The notes beneath the pieces are model-generated. The model was not told where the DNA came from and searched no databases. It was given only the letters and a program-made list of their open reading frames with translations. The position numbers and the translations under genes were made by a program. Below, piece after piece: positions 1 to 4,977 of a stretch of DNA of 9,396 nucleotides. The stretch is from Lentisphaeria bacterium UBA1791. Its GTDB lineage: Bacteria; Verrucomicrobiota; Lentisphaeria; Victivallales; Victivallaceae. The stretch covers positions 1,499-10,894 of the forward strand of contig DCFZ01000008.1 of the NCBI GenBank assembly GCA_002314455.1, written 5' to 3'. How positions within the stretch are numbered: the stretch's first letter is position 1; the number at the start of each line of letters is the position of its first letter.

Positions 1-76
1 CCTCTCTTGGCTCTCCCAAACCCGCAAAGCGGGATTTTGTACTGGTGGAATTCTGTGTGTGATGAAGGACTGATCC

Positions 77-132
77 GGCACGATCCGATTTATTTCCCCG
101 CTTTTCTGCGGAAAAATAAATCGGATCGCGCC
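77..132. repeat. Long imperfect inverted repeat (hairpin)
   Basis: The arms 81-101 and 108-128 are 21 bases each and pair at all but two positions, both of which could be G-U pairs in RNA. The loop is six bases (102-107). Beyond a one-base mismatch, GGC at 77-79 pairs with GCC at 130-132, giving a stem of about 25 positions. There is no following T-run on either strand, so it is not a standard intrinsic terminator. Its role is unknown; it could mark the end of the minus-strand transcript. Confidence 0.7.
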
Positions 133-153
133 TCCAGTTTTCACATCGGGAGC

Positions 154-179
154 AAACCAATCGGTGCCCCGATTGGTTT
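154..179. repeat. Perfect 11-bp inverted repeat with 4-base loop
   Basis: AAACCAATCGG (154-164) is the exact reverse complement of CCGATTGGTTT (169-179), with loop TGCC. On the plus strand the right arm ends in a short T run followed by CCCC; on the minus strand no T-run follows. It sits only about 20 bases from the hairpin at 77-132. I cannot assign it a function. Confidence 0.7.
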
Positions 180-396
180 TCCCCGAACCCCTTTCCAAGT
201 ACAGCTCTCCCGTTGGTCGGGCAAGACTGCGAACTAAACTACCACCGTCGCCTTTGTCCTCTTGAGTTCCGTGTCCGCGCCAGCGGCGCGGTGCGCAACT
301 CTGCGCTTGCCCAAACACCTTTGTTGCTTAACCTTGGCAGGTTTTGCAACAGTCCCTTTTTTTATACTTGGAATCGGAAAAATCGCGGGCGTTTCT

Positions 397-1398
397 TTAT
401 TCGCTGTCGCTTTTTTCGAGGGTGAAGTCCAACCGTTTGCCGAGGTCGACGAGACCGCGGTCGCGCACGGGCTTGGGCTGATTGAGCTGGCGTTCCTGCC
501 GCTTTTCCTCTTCGGTGAGGAGTTTGGATGCGGTCAGCTTGCCCTCGTTGGGATCCCGGAAGTCGATGCCGGGGTAGGCTTGGACGCCGCCGATCAGCGT
601 CACGACGCCGTTGGAGGGATCCCGGTAGAGCATCGGGATCGTCTCGCTGGTGCGCCAGTAGCTGTTGTCGATGTTAAGTCCGTCTAAACTGAACGAGAGG
701 TAATGAAAGATGCGCGGCGAGAGCGGCATCAAAAGGTGGATGCGGCTCATCAGGTCGACTTCGGCGTGGAATTTCTCTCTGCCGACCATCTGACCGACGC
801 GGAGCACGCCGTAGACGTTCTTTTCATCTTCGACCACGAGGTAGTAGTAGCGACTGGTCGATTCGGTTAACGAGCGCAGCGAATAGGTGCGCGTCTGGAT
901 GACTTCGTCGCGTTTGGTGCCGTCAAGATCGGGCAGACCGACGGTCTTTTCCCAGACGGTGACGCCGGATTCGACGCGGAAAAGCTGATCGTCGCTCTGG
1001 TATTCCGCCGGAAGCAAATTGTGCGAGATGTACGCGGCAATCCGGTAGGTGCCGCATTTTTCCAGATGATAATATTTTTGGACCGGAATGACCATACTCT
1101 TGATCTCGCCCGGCGCGAGGACGAGGCCCGTCACCGAGATTTCCCGGTCTTCGCGTTTGGCGACTTGTCTGCCGTGGCTGTCGCGGATGTCGAAAAGGAT
1201 GAAGCCCTGCAACCGCGGATCGTTGCCGAAAAGCAACGCGCGCCCGGTGTCGTTGCGGAGCGTGACGCAGGCGTAGACCGGTTCGTATTGCATGTAGACC
1301 ATCCGGTTGAGGCGCACTTGGATGCTGACAGTCCCGGCGAGAAGCGGCAACGACCACGCCAGCGCAAGCATTGCCAACAGCAGTTTGAAGTTTTTCAT
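397..1398 (-). CDS. Secreted protein of unknown function
   Basis: This 333-residue protein starts with a typical Sec signal peptide: MKNFK, then a hydrophobic stretch to about residue 20, with likely cleavage after Ala21 (SLPLLA). There is no lipobox cysteine, so it should be soluble in the periplasm or exported. The N-terminal half has alternating hydrophobic strands and the phrase EPVYACVTLRNDTGRALLFG near residues 39-58, which resembles an Ig-like beta-sandwich of the kind seen in BsuPI-like domains. That is a resemblance only. The C-terminus is highly charged. I chose ATG at 1398 because AAAGGA lies eight bases upstream on the minus strand, the signal peptide begins there, and the longer start at 1434 would overlap the metallophosphoesterase gene. 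The gap to that gene is 23 bases, so the two are probably co-transcribed. Function unknown. Confidence 0.85.
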   Translation of the reverse strand: MKNFKLLLAMLALAWSLPLLAGTVSIQVRLNRMVYMQYEPVYACVTLRNDTGRALLFGNDPRLQGFILFDIRDSHGRQVAKREDREISVTGLVLAPGEIKSMVIPVQKYYHLEKCGTYRIAAYISHNLLPAEYQSDDQLFRVESGVTVWEKTVGLPDLDGTKRDEVIQTRTYSLRSLTESTSRYYYLVVEDEKNVYGVLRVGQMVGREKFHAEVDLMSRIHLLMPLSPRIFHYLSFSLDGLNIDNSYWRTSETIPMLYRDPSNGVVTLIGGVQAYPGIDFRDPNEGKLTASKLLTEEEKRQERQLNQPKPVRDRGLVDLGKRLDFTLEKSDSE

Positions 1399-1421
1399 AA
1401 GGTCTTTCCTTTGGGGTTGAT

Positions 1422-2234
1422 TCAGCAGCCGCATTCCAGGCGGAGCGCAAGTTTTTCCGGCAGTCCTGCCGCGATGATTTTCTGTTGTGCCGCGGCGACG
1501 TCGTAGGGCACGCGGTAACGGGTGATGAGTCCGCGGTCGGTGTCGATCACGGCGAAGCTTGCGCGCGGATCATTGTTGCGCGGTTGACCGATACTGCCTA
1601 CGTTGAAAAGGTATTTCCGGGAGCGGCTGTACGGGATGATCAATTCGTCCGCGATCAGGCTGTCGTCGTCGTTTTCGGGGTGCGAAGCGTTGTGGCACCA
1701 CCCCGGTATCTCGCGGATGGCGCGTTCGCCGTGGAGCATGCCGCCTTCCTTGGTAAATGCGACCGGGCGGTGGCTGTGTCCGCAAAAGCAAACTTGCGTC
1801 AGCTGATAGGCGAAGTGGTCTTCGGCGTGGTGGGATTCAAAGATGTACCCCCAGCTGTGCGGATTATCGAGCGTCGCGTGTACGGCGGAAATCCCGGTGC
1901 CGGGAATGATCGCGCTTTCCGGGCGGCGGAGGAAATTCTTTTCCGCTTCGCTCAGGTGTTCGCGCGTCCAGCAGATCGCCGCCTGGGCGATCGGGTTGAA
2001 CCCCGATATTTCCAGATTTCCGGCGAGCGCGAAATCATCGTGGTTGCCGACGACCATCGCACGAAAGCGCAGATTCATCAGCATCTGAATGCAACGCCCC
2101 GGTTCCGCATTGTAGCCGACGATGTCGCCGAGGGAAATGTATTCGGCAATGCCGAGCGTGTTGCAACGGCGAAGCACGGCTTCCAGCGCGTCGGCGTTGG
2201 CGTGAATGTCGCTCAATATCGCAATTTTCGGCAT
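1422..2234 (-). CDS. Metallophosphoesterase family protein (calcineurin-like, YfcE/Ap4A-hydrolase type)
   Basis: This is a 270-residue cytoplasmic phosphoesterase of the calcineurin-like superfamily that binds two metal ions. The full metal-ligand set is visible: D-x-H in SDIHAN (Asp9, His11), GDIVGYN (Asp37), GNHD (Asn64, His65), His119 in SAVHATLDNP, and GHSHRP (His153, His155). FNVGSIGQPRNNDPRASF near 210-227 is typical of the bacterial subgroup related to YfcE and symmetric diadenosine tetraphosphatase-like proteins. The real substrate (phosphodiester, dinucleotide or protein phosphate) cannot be told from sequence. The start at 2234 follows GAGGGA by six bases; a longer frame upstream lacks a site and would run into the rnpB 3' end. 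It lies 31 bases after the RNase P RNA and 23 bases before the secreted-protein gene, all on the same strand, so its transcript may come through rnpB. Confidence 0.93.
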   Translation of the reverse strand: MPKIAILSDIHANADALEAVLRRCNTLGIAEYISLGDIVGYNAEPGRCIQMLMNLRFRAMVVGNHDDFALAGNLEISGFNPIAQAAICWTREHLSEAEKNFLRRPESAIIPGTGISAVHATLDNPHSWGYIFESHHAEDHFAYQLTQVCFCGHSHRPVAFTKEGGMLHGERAIREIPGWCHNASHPENDDDSLIADELIIPYSRSRKYLFNVGSIGQPRNNDPRASFAVIDTDRGLITRYRVPYDVAAAQQKIIAAGLPEKLALRLECGC

Positions 2235-2265
2235 TGATTTTCCCTCGCAAAAAAAACTCCAAAAA

Positions 2266-2647
2266 AGAGCGCGCCGCACCCGGTGTAAGCCGGATTCTGT
2301 ACCGGAACCCGAAAGCTCCGGCAGCGATCATCTGTCTATGCGACCAGAACCCGGGGCTGATAACGTCGCGAGCAGCGGCTCGCCCCCTATTTGGTCTTGC
2401 TGCGGGAGGAAGTTTACCCTGCGGCGGAACTCTCGTTGCCGCCCGGCGGGCTCTTGCCCCGCCTTTTCACCCTTACCGGCCGGAGCCGGCGGTTTGTTTT
2501 CTGTGGCACTGGTCTTACCGCGGTATATCGACCGCGGCATCCTTCTTTTCAAAAGGACTCCCTGCTCTGTGCAGTCCGGACTTTCCTCGACCGGTATGCC
2601 GGTAAACCGTCCCGGTCGCGACCGCCCGCGAATGCAATGCGCTCCAG
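2266..2647 (-). ncRNA. rnpB: RNase P RNA, bacterial type
   Basis: This is the catalytic RNA of RNase P, which removes 5' leaders from tRNA precursors. Read on the minus strand, it shows the conserved blocks in the right order: GAGGAAAGTCCGGAC (plus coordinates 2574-2588), then GCACAGAGCAGG, then AGGGTGAAAAGGC (about 2461-2473) followed by GGCAAGAGCC, then GACCAAATAGGGG, then ATAGACAGATGATCGC (2324-2339), and near the 3' end ACAGAATCCGGCTTAC (2285-2300). The ends are set by helix P1: GGAGCGC at 2645-2639 pairs with GCGCTCT at 2272-2266, and an inner block GCATTCG/CGGGTGC extends it. The length of about 380 bases suits a bacterial RNase P RNA. Exact mature ends may be a few bases off. U-rich tracts follow at 2261-2266 and 2249-2256. 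Confidence 0.96.
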
Positions 2648-2653
2648 TTATTT

Positions 2654-2681
2654 AATATAGCGCGCGAAGCGCGATATGCAA
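2654..2681 (-). promoter_or_regulatory. Predicted sigma70-type promoter of rnpB
   Basis: On the minus strand TTGCAT (plus 2676-2681) and TATATT (plus 2654-2659) are separated by 16 bases. Transcription would start about seven bases after the -10 box, matching the predicted 5' end of the RNase P RNA near 2647. The spacer is a GC-rich near-palindrome (GCGCGCGAAGCGCG), unusual for a spacer. Confidence 0.6.
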
Positions 2682-2762
2682 GCGCGAAAACCGCTCCGCC
2701 AGAAAATTTCTCGATCGAAGGCAAAAAAGCACTTTTTTCGTCGTAAAGTGACAAAATTATGT

Positions 2763-2808
2763 AAAAAATCAAAAAAATACGAAAATTTTTCAAAAAAAAT
2801 CAAAAAAA
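2763..2808 (+). promoter_or_regulatory. A-tracts in helical phase upstream of a promoter (UP-like/curved DNA)
   Basis: A-tracts at 2763-2768, 2771-2777, 2782-2785 (followed by a T-tract to 2790), 2792-2799 and 2802-2808 have centres roughly 9 to 11 bases apart and stop four bases before the -35 box at 2812. Runs of this kind are known to bend DNA and to bind the RNA polymerase alpha C-terminal domain. That this array does so is inferred from spacing and position. Confidence 0.5.
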
Positions 2809-2811
2809 CAT

Positions 2812-2840
2812 TTGCATAATTCAAAAAGTAGGCGTATTAT
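2812..2840 (+). promoter_or_regulatory. Predicted sigma70-type promoter of the 68-residue protein gene
   Basis: TTGCAT (2812-2817) and TATTAT (2835-2840) have the ideal spacing of 17 bases. Transcription would begin near 2846-2848, leaving a leader of about 60 bases. The -35 box is identical to that of the divergent rnpB promoter. Confidence 0.7.
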
Positions 2841-2856
2841 TACATCAACGACAGAT

Positions 2857-2876
2857 GCACCGGGGTACAACGGTGC
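2857..2876 (+). promoter_or_regulatory. Stem-loop in the 5' leader of the small-protein mRNA
   Basis: GCACCG (2857-2862) pairs exactly with CGGTGC (2871-2876) around an eight-base loop, within the predicted leader and about 30 bases before the start codon. It does not cover the ribosome binding site near 2893. It could stabilise the transcript or bind a regulator; no known riboswitch was recognised. Confidence 0.45.
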
Positions 2877-2906
2877 GATCTAAAAACCAAAAAGGGAGAT
2901 GGTACC

Positions 2907-3113
2907 ATGAATCACAAGTTCTATGACGTCAAGGCGAAGAAGTCCGTCGACACCGCGATCACCGAAGGCAAGATCTACGGCGAAAAGGACAATCCGCGTT
3001 ACGCCGTCTGCGGCAAGACCAAAGATGGTCGCGCGCTGACCTGCTTCATCAGCAAGGCTGATTACGAAGCCCTCAAGAAGGACGTCAAATTCGCCAAGGC
3101 CGCCAAGAAATAA
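2907..3113 (+). CDS. Small lysine-rich protein of unknown function
   Basis: This 68-residue protein is not one I recognise. It has 15 lysines, 2 arginines and 9 acidic residues, so it is clearly basic (about +8). It begins MNHKFYDVKAKKSV, has a middle section that looks like short beta strands (RYAVCGKTKDGRALTCFIS, residues 31-49) with cysteines at 35 and 46, and ends in a lysine/alanine tail (KFAKAAKK) like those of small nucleic-acid-binding proteins. No signal peptide or membrane segment is present, so it should be cytoplasmic. The ATG at 2907 follows AGGGAG. The gene is a single unit with a near-consensus promoter, phased A-tracts and a strong terminator, which suggests high expression. 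Binding to DNA or RNA is a guess from composition. Confidence 0.85.
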   Translation: MNHKFYDVKAKKSVDTAITEGKIYGEKDNPRYAVCGKTKDGRALTCFISKADYEALKKDVKFAKAAKK

Positions 3114-3135
3114 GTTTCTGCGACTGCGAATCGTT

Positions 3136-3171
3136 ACCCCGATGGTTTTTGAATCATCGGGGTTTCTTTTT
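3136..3171 (+). terminator. Intrinsic terminator of the small-protein gene
   Basis: ACCCCGATG (3136-3144) pairs perfectly with CATCGGGGT (3155-3163) around a ten-base loop and is followed by a T-rich run (TTTCTTTTT). It lies 22 bases after the stop codon. Confidence 0.92.
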
Positions 3172-3204
3172 GCTGAAATCTCCTTGCCCGTTGCGCAAAA
3201 AGAT

Positions 3205-3232
3205 TTGAAAAATTTTCTTTTCGTGCTATTGT
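3205..3232 (+). promoter_or_regulatory. Predicted promoter of the rubrerythrin gene
   Basis: TTGAAA (3205-3210) and TATTGT (3227-3232) are 16 bases apart in an AT-rich stretch just after the upstream terminator. This gives a leader of about 40 bases before the start at 3278. No clear operator (for example a PerR-like palindrome) was seen. Confidence 0.5.
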
Positions 3233-3277
3233 AATAATGGTCTGCAACCATCAACCCAAAGCAAAGGAGTGTTTATT

Positions 3278-3814
3278 ATGAAGTACGTTTGCAGTATCTG
3301 CGGTTATGTCCACGAAGGTGATCAGCCCCCCGCCCAGTGCCCCCAGTGCAAGGCGCCCGCTGAAAAGTTCAAGGCGGTTGCCGGCGGCAACAGCTATGCG
3401 GCGGAGCACGTCATCGCCAGCACCAACGGCATCGATCCCGAGATCGTCGCCGGGCTCAAGGCGAACTTCAACGGCGAATGCTGCGAAGTCGGCATGTACC
3501 TCGCGATGAGCCGTCAGGCGGATCGCGAAGGTTATCCGGAAATCGCCGAAGCTTACAAGCGCTATGCGTTTGAAGAAGCCGAGCACGCCGCCAAATTCGC
3601 CGAACTGCTCGGCGAAGTGCTCACTTCCAGCACCAAGAAGAACCTCGAAATGCGCGCCGAGGCCGAATGCGGCGCCTGCGCCGGCAAAATGGACATCGCC
3701 AAGCGCGCCAAGGAACTCGGTTACGACGCGATCCACGACACCGTCCACGAAATGGCGAAAGACGAAGCGCGTCACGGCAAGGGCTTTGAGGGCTTGCTCA
3801 AGCGTTATTTCTAA
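3278..3814 (+). CDS. rbr: Reverse rubrerythrin (N-terminal rubredoxin, C-terminal ferritin-like di-iron domain)
   Basis: This 178-residue cytoplasmic protein should reduce hydrogen peroxide to water, taking electrons from NAD(P)H through a reductase. Residues 1-35 form a short rubredoxin domain with the four iron-binding cysteines Cys5, Cys8, Cys21 and Cys24 (VCSICGY and CPQCKAP). Residues about 50-178 form a ferritin-like four-helix bundle with likely di-iron ligands Glu67 (FNGECCE), Glu100 and His103 (EEAEH), a glutamate near 128-130, and Glu163 and His166 (DEARH). The domain order is reversed relative to classical rubrerythrin and matches the reverse rubrerythrins of clostridia and other anaerobes, whose NADH peroxidase activity is known. 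The ATG at 3278 follows AAAGGAG by eight bases; an in-frame GTG at 3269 overlaps that site and is unlikely. It is a single-gene unit with its own promoter and terminator, and indicates an anaerobe meeting occasional oxygen. Confidence 0.95.
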   Translation: MKYVCSICGYVHEGDQPPAQCPQCKAPAEKFKAVAGGNSYAAEHVIASTNGIDPEIVAGLKANFNGECCEVGMYLAMSRQADREGYPEIAEAYKRYAFEEAEHAAKFAELLGEVLTSSTKKNLEMRAEAECGACAGKMDIAKRAKELGYDAIHDTVHEMAKDEARHGKGFEGLLKRYF

Positions 3815-3836
3815 TCGCGCAATTTTTCCGCATTTT

Positions 3837-3871
3837 GACTGCCGTCCTTGGGGGCGGCAGTCTTTTTTTTT
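3837..3871 (+). terminator. Intrinsic terminator of the rubrerythrin gene
   Basis: GACTGCCG (3837-3844) pairs with CGGCAGTC (3855-3862). The stem can extend inward to 11 pairs with loop TTGG, and a run of about ten T follows. Confidence 0.95.
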
Positions 3872-3893
3872 GTAAAAAAATTTACTTTTAACC

Positions 3894-3921
3894 TTGAATA
3901 ATGCGGAGGCTATGGTATCTT
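3894..3921 (+). promoter_or_regulatory. Predicted promoter of the efflux operon
   Basis: TTGAAT (3894-3899) and TATCTT (3916-3921) are 16 bases apart, between the rubrerythrin terminator and the adaptor gene at 3970. The -10 box is imperfect, so activity may be moderate. No regulator gene or obvious operator is next to it. Confidence 0.5.
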
Positions 3922-3969
3922 AATAGAGTAAACACAAAAAGCACAAATTGATTGAAAGGAGCTTCGTTT

Positions 3970-4947
3970 ATGAAAAAGCTGATCATCATCGCCGTCGTGT
4001 TGCTGGTTCTCCTCGGCTTGGGGGGCTACGCCTACTGGGAATACCGTCACGAGCAGGAAATGCGCCACCCGAAATTCTACAGCGGCAACGGTCGGCTGGA
4101 AGCGACTGAAATTTACATCGCCACCAAGATTGCCGGACGCGTGGAAAAAGTTTTCGTCAAGGAAGGCGATATCGTCCATGTCGGCGACAAGCTCGTGCAG
4201 ATGCAGACGAGCACGCTGGAAGCGGAAAAAGCGGAAACGCTCGCCAATTTGACCGTGCTTCAGGGCAATCTGGAAATGGCAAAAGCTACGCTGATGGAAA
4301 AAGAGAGCGTTTATGCCTACGCCCAAAAGGAATCGGAGCGTCAGGTCGGCTTGCGGTTGAAAGACGCGCAGAGTCAGAAAGTCGCCGAGCAGGCGTATAC
4401 GGATATGAAAAAAGCCGAAGCCGAGGTCGCAATCGCCAAGGCGAACATCACGGTCGCCGAAGGTCAGATCGCCGCGGAAAAGGCGAAACTTCAACGCATC
4501 GAAAACGACATCAAGGACAGCACGCTCGTTGCCACAAAAGAGGGGCGGATCCAGTACCTTTTGGCGCACGAGGGCGAAGTCCTTCCTGCCGGCGGACGCG
4601 CGATGAATCTCGTCAACCTGACCGACGTTTATATGACGTTCTTTTTGCCGACCAACATCGCTTCGCAGGTTCAGATCGGCGCGGAGGTCATGCTGGTCTT
4701 TGACGTCGCCCCCGACGATCCCGTCGCCGCCAAGGTGACCTTTATCGATCCCGTCGCCCAATTCACGCCCAAGAGCGTCGAGACCAAAATCGAACGCGAA
4801 AAACTGATGTTCCGCGTCAAGGCGCACATCGATCCCGCGTTGCTCAAACAGTACATCGCCGACGTCAAGACCGGTATGCCCGGCGTCGCCTACGTCAAGG
4901 TCGACCCCAAGGCCGATTGGAAAGATTGCAAGGTCGTCGGCCGGTAA
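3970..4947 (+). CDS. yhiI: HlyD-family periplasmic adaptor of an ABC-2 efflux system (YhiI/YbhG-like)
   Basis: This 325-residue inner-membrane-anchored protein should join the ABC permeases below to an outer-membrane channel. It has an uncleaved N-terminal membrane segment (residues 4-20), a first lipoyl half (about 42-83, SGNGRLEATEIYIATKIAG), a long coiled coil (about 84-182, rich in Ala, Glu, Lys and Gln), a second lipoyl half (about 183-219, DSTLVATKEGRI and GEVLPAGG), and a beta-barrel domain (about 220-310) with FTPKSVETKIEREKLMFRVK, a stretch typical of the YbhG/YhiI branch. The ATG at 3970 follows AAAGGAG by eight bases; an in-frame TTG at 3952 precedes that site. It is the first gene of the operon, 27 to 30 bases before the RbbA-like gene. 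The symbol follows the E. coli yhiI-rbbA-yhhJ order. No TolC-type partner lies in the window. Confidence 0.9.
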   Translation: MKKLIIIAVVLLVLLGLGGYAYWEYRHEQEMRHPKFYSGNGRLEATEIYIATKIAGRVEKVFVKEGDIVHVGDKLVQMQTSTLEAEKAETLANLTVLQGNLEMAKATLMEKESVYAYAQKESERQVGLRLKDAQSQKVAEQAYTDMKKAEAEVAIAKANITVAEGQIAAEKAKLQRIENDIKDSTLVATKEGRIQYLLAHEGEVLPAGGRAMNLVNLTDVYMTFFLPTNIASQVQIGAEVMLVFDVAPDDPVAAKVTFIDPVAQFTPKSVETKIEREKLMFRVKAHIDPALLKQYIADVKTGMPGVAYVKVDPKADWKDCKVVGR

Positions 4948-4977
4948 CGCGGAAAAGAGCCTGCCCCGGAGAAAATG

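Larger units (their letters stand above)
1..396. other. Gene-free stretch with several inverted repeats
   Basis: I find no convincing gene here. The open frames that cross it have no good ribosome binding site and no recognisable domain. The stretch lies downstream of the minus-strand secreted-protein gene, whose stop is at 397-399. It holds a short GC hairpin at 21-33 (CCCGC, AAA, GCGGG), a long hairpin at 77-132, a perfect hairpin at 154-179, a 6-bp GC hairpin at 276-290 and an interrupted hairpin at 323-350. No transposase, tRNA or attachment site was seen. Confidence 0.6.

Noticed and set aside
323..363. Possible plus-strand terminator: hairpin GTTGC/GCAAC with inner AACCT/AGGTT, then seven T
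   Set aside because: The stem is interrupted by a two-base internal loop and the T-run starts six bases after it. No plus-strand gene upstream needs it, and it is the wrong strand for the neighbouring gene.
1..396. tRNA, integron attC or other attachment site
   Set aside because: No T-loop consensus (GGTTCGAATCC-like), no attC core pairs and no integrase gene were found.
7..425. Two overlapping plus-strand open frames at the left end (76 and 70 residues)
   Set aside because: No usable ribosome binding site and no domain. They run through hairpins, which forces the odd composition. Treated as chance frames.
262..687. 141-residue plus-strand frame
   Set aside because: Mostly antisense to the secreted-protein gene, which has a signal peptide and a ribosome binding site on the other strand.
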